Below are positions 49,674-62,531 of a stretch of DNA of 64,000 nucleotides, in pieces. The translations under genes were made by a program, and so were the position numbers. The stretch spans positions 13,652,501 to 13,716,500 of the forward strand of contig AP031351.1 of assembly GCA_037833965.1 (NCBI GenBank), read 5' to 3'. Origin of the DNA: Marchantia polymorpha subsp. ruderalis (taxonomy: Eukaryota > Streptophyta > Marchantiopsida > Marchantiales > Marchantiaceae). The number at the start of each line of letters is the position of its first letter. Position 1 is the first letter of the stretch. The notes under the pieces were generated by a model, which saw only the letters and a list, made by a program, of their open reading frames with translations, ran no database searches and was not told the DNA's origin.

Positions 49674-52600
49674 GATTCGAAACTACGCTGCTGCGAATGC
49701 TCGCTCCGTCTTCCCGCGAGGTGCTGGCCCGAGATTGCATCTCGTTCGGGCTCGCAGCTCGGTCCCCATTCGAAGCCCATGCGCCCGGCATTGGTGCTAT
49801 CATTCCGGCGAAATCTTCGGACTATGGGATATAGCGCCTGCGAAAAGAACGAAGAAAAAACTTGCGCCATTCAATTCCGGATTGACTCGCCTTAAGAAAT
49901 GTCAAAAGTGCAGTTTCTGGTACGGCGGACACAAATTTCCTGGATTCAAATCTCGAGGATTACCCTTCCATGAAAACTGGTCGTCATCTCGAACAAGTTT
50001 TTTATACCTCAAGCCATGTGAGAATAATTTTCTCCTCCCAAGACCCTGACGCCGTCTTATTTAAACTGCAGGCGTATGCCATCCATATTAAAGGTTGGGT
50101 ATAGAGCGTTGATGTATATATATATATATATCACGCACTATTGCCTCATTGACCTCAAGCTTCAGGATTCCAAGATGACGTGGAGCACACAGTAATTTGG
50201 GGATTTGGGAATGTACACTGAAGAATGATGTGAATTGAAACTCACGCGTTTGTAACGAGAATGAGGGGGAGCAATTAAAATAGCAATGAGCGATGGGAAG
50301 ACACGGAATGGCTCGATGCTTTGGATGGATGATGGTGGATGAAACCGTTAGTCATTCAAGTATCCTATTGATGGTCGGAATTCTGCTTTCAGCTGACTGC
50401 AGGCTCGACATCAAGCCGCGTTAAGTTCGCGAAAGACTGCAGTCGAGACGGAGACTTCCGGCGTGGCCCTGCCGACTGTGGTGGGGACTCGGAAAGGATG
50501 ACTTTCTGGAAGTCATCGAAGAGCACAAATATTTAGTTTCGTTCTTTTCCCTAACTTTCCTCAAGTTTCCAGTCCTGAGGACTCGAATCAAAATCAGAAT
50601 CAAAATTAATATCAGGGCAAGACCTGAATATATATGATCTCCTGATATTATCATATGAAAACTCGAATCAAAAGGGCTACACCTGTTGATGATAATAATA
50701 ATAGAACATTGATATCATGATAAATACATACTATGCCACCTATAAAATTGAACTGATAACTATGTGAATTCGAATAGTCGATTAAAACTAGTCAGCCCTA
50801 ATATTATATATTATATCACCCACAATTAATGGAGTATCAAGATAAGCAACTTAACGTCTATTCATAATATGGTTGCTCTCAAGTGAAGCTAGTGTATTGC
50901 GAAAGTCTTTCCTAGTACAGTAGCCTCACGGTTAAATATGCATAATTTCTCCCAAAATTGTTACCAAGATTTATTCAGTTCAAAATGTAATAGATAGTCA
51001 TTTTGCTCAAATTTTGAATATTTTTGTATATGGAAATCAATTTTTGGTTGATGTTTCCTCCTATTGCATTAGAAGGCTCTATTTCGTAAGTAATAAAAAA
51101 CTAGCTGATAATCACCATATTTTATACGTTTTCAGATCATTTTGGAAAATAAAACTTAAATATTGTCTAAAGCTTTCGATAATCAAACCTCATACTTGTT
51201 TACTTCATCTCCTTCCAATATAAGCAGCACCTTTTGTAACGTTCATCCACTTGTGATTGATTTAGCAAAATTGATAAACTTAACCTAAGAATTTTTGTTT
51301 TGGCAATGGCGGAATAGGTAGATTGTTCTTATGCATGCAATCAATCCACATGTGCAGCATTTCTTCAAACTCAATATAACAACTAACAAAATTCAATTTT
51401 TTATTTTTTTTACGTTCATGAGATATTTAGTGAGATCTTTTCACGATTTGCTTATCGCTTGTCTCATACATTTTTTATAGTTGTCTCACTAACATCGCAA
51501 AATAGAAACGTTTTTTTATAGTTGTCTCACTAACAACGCAAAATAGAAACGTTTAATTGGAAGTATTGGTGTTGTTCAACTTATATCTCTAAAGTTTGCT
51601 TCAATAACGTTTCTTGATGTTTCTCTTCTTACTCTTCAAGCTTTGCATTCCACACGTTTGAGTGATTTGTGGATGTGACGATTTGATCTTTGAAGTGGAT
51701 TGTGGTGGAACTCAATTGGAACTTGCAACCTATGGTTATCCGTGAGCAAATACAAGAGGAATTTATCAACATTATTTGGAACAGACCAGGCATGAAAATG
51801 CAAATTTTATCAACTTCATGTTTATCCTATACTTGTTTACTGTGAATAAGAACATCTACTTGCGGAAAGCTCTATGTTCTTACGTTATTTTATTGTTGGG
51901 CACAAAACTGGATCTCATAGGCTTGGAATTGAGAAAGTATGAAAATTTAATATTGATACTAGTGAACGAATTTGTAAATTACATGACAATGGAAACATTG
52001 AATATGAAAAGCATGTATTTGTTACTTGTACTAGGTATGAAAACATTAGACTTGTTTATAAAAGAGATGTAAAACAATATTATTCTATATTACATCTAGT
52101 ATATATTAACTTAGGTTGTAATCTTATTCTAGTGATCTTGGCACTAGCTAGGGGTTGATCTTTAGGGGCTTTAGACGTTTGGCTTGTTTTGTGTTTTTCA
52201 ACCTTGATCTATTTACCATTTTCCTTGCCATGGTGGTAAATTGGCGTTGTACTTTGCAATCCCGAACAGGCAGAGCTTAGGTTTACTAGATGTTGCCCTT
52301 GCTACAATCGTGTAACTCGTTCACTGATATTGCATGAGATTAATGTACCATGGATCCCTGAGTTTGCCAAAATTAGATTTACAGGTATTTGCTCATGTAT
52401 CTTTCGTGTTCACCCTACATCCTACTTCCTGTTTTTTCATTGTGTGTTTTTCAAGACTGTTTTTCACTGCCTGTACGACTTTATGACTAATTTCCTTGCT
52501 CAGCAACCCCATGGACCTACAGATGGCATAGTCACGAATCTTACCAACATTCCTGTCAGTGACTTATATGGGCTTGTGATCTTGTGTTTTGGATATCTTG

Positions 52601-53701
52601 CAATCTGAAGTTCTCGGGGTACGGTACGACTGGACAAGGGATCAACGAAGAAGCACAATCTTTGAGTAAATTTAACATTACTTTAACCTACAATGAGTGA
52701 TACAATGTAAGTAAAAACCGTGCCTTCAGTATATCATACAGTATCTAGATCAGAGCAAGTACTTTTCGTGCCGGGTATCCGTATTGTATTCGTTCGGAAA
52801 CAAGTCATGGGCATCACGGATTCCTTTAAGTTCTACATTGGGATATCCGTTAGGCCCATGGAAACTCGACGGTTCTACCTCAATTCATACAGGTGACCAT
52901 GTAATCCAGACACTACACAACACAACTAGAAAGAAACCTAAAGCGTGCATTTCCGACCTTCACAGTGTACCTCATAGCGATAGTACATACGTAATTCAGA
53001 TTTACAAAAGTCACCATATGCGGTGCTGCTCTTCGGATATTACATACCCTCACAAGATAGAGTAATTTCAAGAAGAAGCTCTGCACACCTCTACATCAGG
53101 ACACCGCTAAACTCTATTTAAAACCAAGAATATTTTAGATACAGACTTGCAATCGTGAATCATTTCAAGATTTCATCAAATCAAGGCCTGCTACCGGGCT
53201 CAACGCTGGCAGTGTTGACCATTTCGAGCTTCCGTGTGAAATGTTTTGTGTGGCTAAGATCGAAATGTCTTTTCTCGAGGGACAGGTACCAAATACCCAT
53301 CTTCTCTCAGTATATGACAATTTAGTAGTGCAGGGACATGTGTGTCTAACACCTGAAGTAAGACAAAATGGATAGAAACAGATCGATGAAATGAAGATAT
53401 ATGTCAGAGGCGGAAGGCAGAGGCTGCCTATGCTCATTAGTTGCTCAGTAGTTGCTCATTTAAAATACAAAGGACTCGTCAGCATATGACACACGATCCC
53501 TCTTCCCCTAACCACGTTCAATCTAAGGTAAGCTTGACGCATCCTCATTTAAACTGTCATGAAATCCTTCGATGAGCTTAAACATCTGACGTGTTGCAAG
53601 ACAGTAAAACAAGTGCGAAATGCATGAACTACAGTATAATTACAAAGATGGACCTCTGATACTTGCACAGCAGGTAAAAACTAAGATCATTACTATTATC
53701 A
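49674..53701. other. Spacer between strictosidine-synthase-like and TFIIF beta genes
   Basis: No gene recognised. The left few hundred bases should hold the promoter of the strictosidine-synthase-like gene and the right end the TFIIF beta 3' untranslated region. An AT microsatellite lies near 50115-50131 and a tandem duplication at 51471-51551. Open frames at 51776-52072 and 52330-52608 show no domain. Confidence 0.45.
51471..51551. repeat. Tandem duplication, 40-41-bp unit, two copies
   Basis: TATAGTTGTCTCACTAACA followed by CGCAAAATAGAAACG occurs twice back to back with one substitution between. Such low divergence means a recent duplication. Seen directly. Confidence 0.9.
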
Positions 53702-55982
53702 CTAACTTTTGGCGCTTGAATCCTTGACATCCGCGCCTTGCTCATCCTGCCCTGTCCTCTTATATTCTGGTTTGAGCTCGTAGGTACCTTGATTGGCTCC
53801 TCTCTTGTTATATATACAGAGATCATTGAGCACCTCTTTCAAAAAGGCCTACATAGAGTGGCCAAAAGATTCGAATGAAATGATTAGAACCAGTAGGACT
53901 TGGGAACATTACCTCAGGACACTGCATCCGAAACCTGATACACTCAGGTTGTATGCAAGTGCAAGAAAACAATTTCAAGCAGCGCCAATTCGACTTTGCA
54001 TTAGCTCTAGGTACAATGTAATACTTCATCTGAAATCCACTTGTACCGCAAAACTGGTTACTATGTTTCAGGTAACGATGTTCCCGAGTGATGGTTTATC
54101 AAAAACTTCACATGAATTTTAAAGGAACTTTGAAGGAAAATGAGACGCTCAATCACAGTTTGGAACTTCGGAATCAAGACTCAATTGTTTCAAACACAGA
54201 AGACTTAGAAAAGTACAAAGCGAACAGATCTCATGTTTAATACGAACGGGACAGAGCTTACAACAAGGTGAACACCAAGGTATTCGGTCAGCAATACTCA
54301 CCACAGGCTGATCCGTTTCCTGTACCAGTTGCTTTAGAGTCCAATTAGGTTGACGTTCAAAGAGCTTAAAGACAATGTCCTCCAGCTCATTCCTTTCTCT
54401 CCTAATCCTCTTACCCTCCGGTTGCTTCGGAGGTGGAATAGGTTTCTTCTTGTCCTTCAGTGACGGGGATAAAAGCATTACTTAAATGCACGACTGAAAA
54501 CTTGTTAAGACCAATACCTAGTGTCTGCAGCAGCCTTCTACCAAAAAACAAAATCTTACTTCAAATCAAGAACGACAGATGGAGAAGAGATAATATACTG
54601 GGTTTACCTTGGCTCCTGTTGACGACCACATCGCCATGGGCATGGGCCTCATGAAACTACCTCTATCGTTCTCGAGCCTCTGCACCGGACACCCGATCAC
54701 GAACAAAAACATATCATTCTTTGTTTAACGTAGTGAAGCAGATTCTCCGTCAGTACTCCCACAACAGACTTCATGGTCAACTCAAGAGAACGGTGTTGAG
54801 TACTCAACCTGTAGCGTTCTACTCTTGACCAGGGATTTATTCAACCGTTCTCGACAGAGCTTCCGGTACTCTTCATCACCCAAACTTGTTGGCTTCATGT
54901 CGAATTTGTGCTCAACCTTCCCTTCTACTGCGATCTTGCCTGCGACATATCCCAATGATCACGTCGCCTGCTTCAACCACCAACCAACACAGACATTGGA
55001 TCCACTCAAGTCATGCAATAACGAAAGCTAACCGTCGGCATTCCATGCTCCCTCGTTGCTCTATCAGGCTTTCTCAGGGCATGCTACGCCTGCTTAGGAA
55101 TATTTGAAGGCAGGATGATGCTTGCAAACGGAAGTTCCTTACGTTATTGGGTCTCAAAAGAGGCAATAAGTACACAAATATTTCTTGCAAACTCACCTTG
55201 AGATGTTTCAGAAAATATGTGCATTGGCACCACATCTTTGGTAAAGTTAAGGTCGTAGCTTTTAGGCGGAGCATCAGGGTCTTTCGCCGACACGTCCATG
55301 GTAAACTGAGATACGCAGTTGTAATGTGCTCATCAGTACTTGAATACGGCTGTAAGCACGGCTTTTCCAATGTGGCAATGAATGCCTTTCGCAGTTGCAA
55401 ATGCTGAAAAGGGATAGGAACTGAGCGGACTCCTGAATTTTTAAAAAATTGGAACATACACCAAGGAACTCTGTGAATGCTACTGACGACAAATTTGCTC
55501 GCTTTATTGTGACACTGCTACGAGGCGTACATATCAGTTCCTTTTTCACACGACTTTACCTCGTTTATCGACACTCAACTTATCGACGACGTTGTTCGGA
55601 AAAATCTGAAAAAACCCTAAAAATACCTCCTACGTCTGCATAAGATACAATGGAGTGAACCCTGCTTAAGGCCTCTCCAGCTAAACGTGATACCATTTCC
55701 TTCGACCTAAATTGGTGTGTTATTAACCGCGGTGTTTTATCAGTTGCACACTACAGAACGATGTTGACGGTACAGAGTCCAAACCTGAGTGGTGTTGGGG
55801 TCATCTGGATCTCCCATGGGATCCAGGGAGAGAATAAGCTTCCCAAGAATGGGAGGAGGTTGTTTCCAGTGATACGCAACTGCATTGGGGACTTTCAGCA
55901 GCCAGATATTGCGCTCTGCTCGTTGAGTTTCTATGCTGGGGCCTGTGAGCCCTCCCGTCTTCTCTTCCGCGTCGCCGGCCAT
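53702..55982 (-). CDS. GTF2F2: Transcription initiation factor IIF subunit beta (RAP30)
   Basis: The small subunit of TFIIF, which binds RNA polymerase II, brings it to the promoter and assists initiation; nuclear. Exons: 55785-55982, 55197-55305, 54809-54939, 54608-54679, 54302-54454, 53702-53848. All join in phase and give 269 residues, the usual plant length. N-terminal dimerisation region: RAERNIWLLKVPNAVAYHW and LGKLILSLDP; then FTMDVSAKDPDAPPKSYDLN, VVPMHIFSETSQ, KIAVEGKVEHKFDMKPTSL, EEYRKLCRERLNKSLVKSR, and the conserved NDRGSFMRPMP. The C-terminal winged helix (residues ~180-255) shows RRERNELEDIVFKLFERQPN, WTLKQLVQETDQP, FLKEVLNDLCIYNKRGANQG and TYELKPEYK. The ATG at 55982 begins MAGDAEEKTGG and is the only start consistent with family length. 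Confidence 0.95.
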
Positions 55983-57934
55983 GGTAACCTTGTGGTCCCT
56001 CTCTCTCGCCTCGTCTTGTACTCAAAGTATCGGCAGACGCTTATTCTGAATATATCATATCAGTAACCGATCGGAGTTCAAATTTTCGACCCACTTCCCC
56101 GACTGCCTCACTTCACAAGCTAATGAATGACCGTGGAAAACTGGTAATCTCGTTGCCTCCTCAGACGACACTCCGTGCTCGTCACAAGTGGCAAAGTCTG
56201 GCGCTCGAAAGGCAAAACACCCTGCGGACAGTAGATGCCCGAATGAGACACAGAACCAAAAGACTACACTGTCCGAGCATCTACGTCTGATCCAACCCAC
56301 CACTGTTTCCCCTACTCTTTGTCCAGTCTGTCGACCCTGGTTCCATACGTACTTACGGCCTTTGCACACAACCACTGCTCTGGTCGTAACGAGCGTGCAC
56401 AACAATGAAGGTCCGCTAACTTTCTGGGGCTGGGCCGTTGACATTTCAATTTTTCTCCATTGCAGCTAGTTTAATATGATGCAAACCATCAGCCGATTGT
56501 CGAGACGCCCACACATGTACTAAAAGGTCATTTTGTACAGGAATTAACCGAAAGCCCTAACATAAAAGATATATCATTCTCATCATTCCAGCCATGTATG
56601 CAAGTCATAACATGGAGTGTCATCGAAATTTTTAACATCCTTACCTTTCATGGCAATACTAATGATTTCCACTGGAGCAAATGAAGGAGGCACATTGAAT
56701 CATTACTGTAATTAAACATCATCCACTTTTATATGTAACAAAACAATGGCACCATAAAACAACTAGCCAAGTATAAAAAAAAGCCAGGTGAGAGCCTATC
56801 TCTCTTGTTTTACACCGCTATGTCTTCAATGACACTCCCCTCTCACCTCCTTGCAAATCATTACTAGTTACTATAAACTTTTCTAACTGGCGAAATATTT
56901 TTAATTACAGAAAATACCAAATTATGATCTTAGAATTGTTCAAAACTCAGAATAATACTGATCATGTATGTATATGTATATATATTGTTGAAGGTATAGC
57001 ATTTTATCTCATTACAGTTTAGTTTATCAATGAAGAGTACTATGACATTTCAGAAAATGTAATGATACTTTTAGCTCACACATTTGTTGCATAATATTAC
57101 ACACATGAGATGTACTCACGCAGCACAACGATATTGGAGATGCGTGGTTCACCCTTCCGGATTACGTTAGGGAAATACAAAGTACAAAGTTTTTGTGAAC
57201 TCTTTTATATAATGATATTTTAAGCAACTTCATTAACTAAGATCAAGTTAACTTGAGATATCAAAAAATATGAGCTAAGTACTAACAATCTCTCCTTTTC
57301 TAAAACTTCATGTAGATACATTATATTGGTTTTGATGGTAATGGAGACTATAATCACCAAAATCTATATAATCTCTCCGCATGAAGTATAAGAAAGAAAC
57401 ATAATATGGTCAATTTTTAAACTAGAGCTTATTAGAATTTGTTATAGCCAAACATGATATAGTTGAAATATATATAGAAAAAAAAATACTGATAGTGAAC
57501 TCTATTCTTGCTCTTCACTGCAACTTGCAAAGTAACACAATGTTTAGTAATACTTACTAAAAAATAATTTGATCAACGCATCTAGATTAAATTTTCATTT
57601 CTATTAAAGTGTACCTCATGTTGATTTGTTTCATTCTATTGTACAATTTGTTGATTTACAACAAATGTTATGCATTGTGACATTTGCAATGAATTTCAAC
57701 AACCTCCGGCTCTAAAATCTCTCAATGATAGGTCACTTCAATCAATTAGCTTTCTTAGTTATTTATGTTAGTGCTCGATATTCAGTTTTCATTATCAATG
57801 AAGTTACACATTTTTGCAAAGTAGATCTTAAACTAATGTATTCGTAATTAAGTGTTAACACATATCCAATTGTAAATTATTTTTTGACTACATCTTGTCC
57901 ATCATCATCAACGAAGGCTAGCAAAAATCTAATG
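55983..57934. other. Spacer upstream of TFIIF beta
   Basis: The first ~500 bases are G+C-moderate and should contain the TFIIF beta promoter and leader; open frames there (56055-56444) have no domain. The rest is AT-rich with no recognised feature. Confidence 0.45.
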
Positions 57935-58383
57935 AGACTCAATCCTTACCTAACAAGCACACGGATTGTTGATGTGGCATTGTCAACTAACACACTTACT
58001 TTCTACCTACCAAGCACACGGATCGTTGATGTGACAGCTATGACTAATGCACGATAAAGTAACTATATAAATATTTTTAGTAACCTCTACTTTAGTTCTA
58101 ACTAACTAAAGATGGTTACAAATCTCTCTTCTTTTTAAGACGCAACGTACTCGTTGCACATCCGTTCAAAATCTTGAACTATCAAAAGTGCATTAGCTAG
58201 ATTTCTAGTTGATTCGAATGATGAATATCCTTTTGATTAAGCCAAATATTCAACCTTGGCATTCTTGTGACCTTGAATCCGTTTCTTGAGTATCTTTTCT
58301 ATCTCAAATTCCTCTTAATCAGTTTTCAAGGTTGATAAACGAGGTAACACTAGTTGGTTTGTGAATTGTTTTGATTGTGGTAC
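57935..58383 (-). mobile_element. Relic copy of a Ty3/Gypsy chromovirus (partial LTR plus 3' end of pol)
   Basis: The segment up to 58120 matches the upstream (U3) half of the LTR at 58668-59087, ending in the same GATGGTTACA boundary. It is followed by a similar polypurine tract and by DNA matching the chromodomain end of the neighbouring pol. Same orientation as the full element. It is truncated and broken several times, and more diverged, so it is an older insertion of the same family. Confidence 0.75.
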
Positions 58384-58600
58384 ACAATAACTAGTCATTG
58401 TGTTCTCTCCATCCGAGCTGATCGAGATGACCTTGTACCACCACGTTAGACACACAGTATTCAACAACAGATTCATGAGCTTGACATAATTTTGAGCAGT
58501 ATGTCGCTCAAAGAATAGGATCAAGACCAGGTGGAGATTGTAGAGTTTCCCTTTCACACACAATCGAATCCACTGGTTGAGAAGGGGCACTCCGCGATGA
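58384..58600 (-). mobile_element. Fragment resembling hAT-type transposase core
   Basis: The minus strand reads WIRLCVKGKLYNLHLVLILF, then ERHTAQNYVKLMNLLLNTVC, then a VISISSDGENTMT segment. This is the pattern of the hAT-like transposase catalytic region (LHL....ERHT, then an I.I.SDGE.xMT segment). Only about 70 residues remain, so it is a dead fragment. It abuts the chromodomain end of the relic Gypsy copy with no gap, in the same frame, which suggests one element landed in or beside the other. No terminal inverted repeats were found. Family assignment rests on motif memory, not a search. Confidence 0.45.
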
Positions 58601-58756
58601 GTACTAGCATCAGCAACAAGAGAAAAAGTTCAAACATTTGGATCATTCAAGACAATGAACATGGTCTTGTAACACTAGGGTTTAGAAAGAAGTTCACTCG
58701 AAGATAGAAACGTAAACTCTGAAGATGAGAGATACCAACAATGGTTCTCCCCTCCC

Positions 58757-58764
58757 TTATATAG
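58757..58764 (-). promoter_or_regulatory. TATA box in the LTR
   Basis: On the minus strand the LTR reads GAGCTATATAAGGGAGG, a strong plant TATA box. It lies about 320 bases into the LTR from its U3 end, leaving some 90 bases for R and U5. Confidence 0.7.
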
Positions 58765-58829
58765 CTCTCATCAACAAGTACAAGGTGATAAGATCTAATC
58801 CCCACCATCCATACCACTCCTAGTGGATG

Positions 58830-59002
58830 GATGACGTGGCGGATAACCCTAACAAGCACACGGATCGCTGACGTGGCGCACCCAACTAACACACTAACTA
58901 ACACACTCAATCCTTACCTACAAGCACACGGATTGCTGACGTGGCATTGTCAACCAACACATCCACTCTGTACCTACCAAGTGCGCGGATCGCTGACGTG
59001 GC
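58830..59002 (-). promoter_or_regulatory. Repeated ACGT-core elements in LTR U3
   Basis: A ~24-base unit of the form AAGCACACGGATCGCTGACG followed by TGGC (plus-strand reading) occurs at about 58854-58877, 58922-58945 and 58979-59002, with a shorter GATGACGTGGC at 58830-58840. Each carries GACGTGGC, an ACGT core of the type bound by plant bZIP factors. The relic LTR has two diverged copies at about 57955-57978 and 58012-58035. Confidence 0.7.
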
Positions 59003-59087
59003 AGCTATGACTAGTGCACACTAAAGTATCTACATCAATATTCAGAGTAACCTCTACTTTAGTTCTAACTAACTAAAGATGGTTACA

Positions 59088-59100
59088 AACCTCCCTCCTT
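59088..59100 (-). other. Polypurine tract
   Basis: On the minus strand an A/G-only run (AAAAGGAGGGAGG, give or take two bases) sits directly before the LTR boundary, where plus-strand DNA synthesis is primed in LTR elements. Confidence 0.75.
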
Positions 59101-62100
59101 TTAAGATGCAACGTCCTCGTTGCACATACGTTCAAACTCCTGAACTATCAAAGGTGCATTTGCTAAATTTTTAGCTGGTTCCCAAGTTGATTCATACGAT
59201 GGATAGCCTTTCCATTGAATCAAATACTCTACTTTGGGATATTTATGACCTCGAAGACGTTTCTTGAGTATCTTTTCTACCTCAAACTCCTCATGATCTG
59301 CTATCAAGGTTGGAAGAGGAGGTGGTGCTGGTTGGTTGGTGAATTGTTTTGGTCGTGGTACATGTTTTCGCAATCGTGACACATGAAATACTGGATGTAT
59401 TTTCATATGTGACGGAAGTTCCAACTCGTATGACACTTCACCAACACGCTTCAAAACCAAAAATGGACCAATGAACCTAGGGTTTAACTTTGGTGTTCCT
59501 ACAAGAGACAAATTCGTTGTAGATAACCAAACATGATCTCCAACCTCAAAAATCACTTCTCTACGATGAGCATCGGCATGCTGCTTTTGCCGATTTTGAG
59601 CTATCACCAACTTCTCCTTGGCCTGATGTAGTCCTCGGTGAATATGCTCCACGAAGTCGTTGACTGCTGCAACTTTGGTCGAAAACTCCTCTCCTTTCGG
59701 AAGTCTCATCAAACTTGAAGGAGTTATCGGATGAGCTCCATACATAAGAAAAAATGGAGACACTTTTGTGGATGCATTAACAGAATTGTTATATGCAAAT
59801 TCCACAAGTGGCAAAAGGTTGTCCCACTCTTCTTACTCTTCTAATGTGAATGCTCGTAGCATATCCTCTATGGTTCTATTTGCCCTCTCAGTTTGTCCAT
59901 CAGTTTGAGGGTGATAGGCCGTTGACATTGCTAGTTTTGTTTTGAAAAAACTAAACAAAGTTTTCCAAAATAAACTAGTGAAGTGAGTACCTCTATCCGT
60001 GATTAACACTTTGCTTAAGCCATGATTCACAAAAACTGCATCTAGATACAATTGAGCTAGTTGTGGAGCTGTTACTGTTTTTGTGGTTGGCCTGATGTGA
60101 ATCATCTTGCTCAATTTGTCCACAAAAACCACTACTGAATCATTTCCTAACGAAGTCCTTGGTAACTCACATACAAGATCCATGGTGACATGTTCCCACC
60201 GCTGTTCGGGAATAGGAAGAGGTTGTAATAAACCCGCTGTTTTTTGATTACTTGCCTTGTTTTGTTGACAAGCAACACAACTTCGAACGTAAGACTCCAC
60301 ATCCTCACGTATTTTGGGCCAATAGTACACTCGTTGTATACTCTCCACGGTTTTCTCCACTCCCACATGACCTGCAATGGCTGTATCATGACTTTCTGCC
60401 AAAATCATTGTGCGCAAATCGTGATCTTGTGGAATCCATATACGCTGATTGTAAAACGCCAAACCTCGAGATTTCTCTGCCTTTCCAGTTTGTAGTGCTC
60501 GAGTGATCTCTTCATCCTCCTTTGTGGCTTGTGACATCTTGCTCCACCAATCCGCCTGAATTTTCACTTCTGCAACATGATTCAAACAAGGCATGCGTGT
60601 GAGAGCATCTGCAAGTTGCTTCTTTCCCTCCACGTACACAATCTTCATGTTGAAGCGTTGACGCCACTCTGCCCATCGAATTTGTCGTTTGGACAGATCC
60701 TTCTGAGTTTCCAAATAAACCAAGGGTTTATGATCAGTCTCCACCACAAACTCCTTATCACCCAAATAATGCTTCCAATGTTTGGTTGCCAACACGATAG
60801 CTAACTCCTCCCGTTCTGTCGTGTGATAATTTTGTTCCGCCGCCACCAACTTTCGAGAATAGAAAGCAACTGGATGCCATCCATCCTCCCATTCTTGTTG
60901 AAGTATGCCACCTACTGTTGTACCTGATGCGTCAGTGGCCAACTTGATAGAACGGTTAGGATCATACCACTTGAGAATAGGTGCGTGTAACAAAGCATCT
61001 TTCAATGCTTGAAAAGCTAACTCTTGAGCTGTTCCCCATCTCCACTTTTGACCTTTCCCTAACATGGAAGTCAAGGCCTGAGCTAGTCGAGCAAAACCTT
61101 TCACAAATCTATGATAGAATCCAGTGAGCCCTAGAAAACTCTTCAACTGAGTTTGATCCTCAGGTGCTATCCATTTCTGAATGGCATCTATCTTCTCACT
61201 CATCACTTGGATTCCTGTAGCTGTAACTCTATGACCCAAGTAATCTACTTCTGACTTGCCAAATTCACATTTTGAAGCTTTGGCATACAATTGATTGTCT
61301 CTTAAAACTTGAAGTATCTCTCGTAAATGACTTCTATGATCACTCAAAGTTTTGCTATACACCAATATATCATCTAGAAAAACAATGACAGATTTATCTA
61401 GATAAGGGCGAAAGATATCGTTCATCAATCCCATGAATGTAGCTGGTGCATTAGTGAGACCAAAAGGCATCACCAGATACTCAAAGTGTCCATACCTAGT
61501 ACGAAAAGCTGTCTTGTGAACATCTTCATCTGCAATTCGAATTTGATTGTAGCCGCTTCTCAAATCTAGCTTGGTGAAGTACTTCGCTCCTTGAAGTTGA
61601 TCAAACAAATCATCCATACGAGGTAATGGATATTTGTTTTTCACCGTTTGTTGATTCAACCCGCGATAATCGATACATAGTCTCATGGATCCATCCTTCT
61701 TCTTCACAAAGAGTACTGGAGCTCCATAAGGTGAAACACTTGGTTGAATGAATCCCTTGCTCAACATCTCCTCCACTTGAGCTTTGCATTCTTCCAATTT
61801 GTTTGGAGCCAGACGATATGGAGCTTCGCAAGTTGGTGTACTTCCAGGTATCACCTCAATCTTGTGATCAACTCGCCTCTTTGGTGGTAATCCTGCAGGT
61901 AGATCATCTGGAAAAACATCTTTATACTCCATAAAAATGTCGTTCAAGGACTCCGGGATGTAAGGTTTGTCCGTGGATCCAATATCTCTTATAAGTCCAA
62001 GGAAACATACATCATCTCTAGAAATGGATGCTGTACCCATCACAAAGAGGGGTAAATTCCTATTCTGAGATCTAATTCTATCTCCATAGATCTTCCATCC

Positions 62101-62529
62101 ACTACTTGTAATCACTTTTCTTCTCCAATCTACCTTCGGATTATATTGTTTCATCCATGGCATTCCAAGGATGACATCATACCGAGCTAAACGAATTACT
62201 CTCCATTCAATGCTCTCCTTGTATCTACCTATGGATAATTCTACACTCCGAGGTAATGTTTCTATCATTTCAGTTTGCCCGTTTGGCAATTCAACTTCTT
62301 CACTCACGTCCTTCATCAACATCAAACCTAACTTCATAGCAACACTCCTTGATAGAAAATTCTCAGTTGCTCTAGGATCAATTAAAACTCTCACCTTGTG
62401 TCCTTCCATGAAACCATCAGTGACAATGAGTTGAGCTTGCTTCTTACGCTTTCCATGAGCTCCCAACCATTGCTTTCTTCCAACCTCGCCTTTTCTTCGC
62501 TTTGTAGAACCAGTAAGGCCGCGAGGCAA
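59101..62529 (-). CDS. pol: Chromovirus pol: protease, reverse transcriptase, RNase H, integrase, chromodomain
   Basis: Domains in order from 62529 down: an aspartic protease region; reverse transcriptase ([55 protein letters not shown]); RNase H ([28 protein letters not shown]); integrase with its zinc-binding H...H...C..C region ([23 protein letters not shown]), a core with [10 protein letters not shown] and a [18 protein letters not shown] segment; and a C-terminal chromodomain ([19 protein letters not shown]). It abuts the end of gag, as expected for Gypsy elements where both are made from one RNA. Nearly whole, with about one break; treated as a fossil. Confidence 0.93.
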
Positions 62530-62531
62530 GA

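Larger units (their letters stand above)
58668..59087 (-). repeat. 3' LTR of the chromovirus, 420 bp
   Basis: It is bounded by TGTAAC at 58668 and GTTACA at 59087, short inverted ends of the TG...CA type. It abuts the polypurine tract. It contains a TATA box on the minus strand and several copies of an ACGT-core element in U3. The left-flank candidate for a 5-bp target duplication is GGTCT at 58663-58667, unverifiable without the other end. Confidence 0.85.

Noticed and set aside
56055-56444. 129-codon minus-strand open frame just upstream of TFIIF beta
   Set aside because: No domain and it ends before the TFIIF start; most likely promoter or 5' leader sequence.
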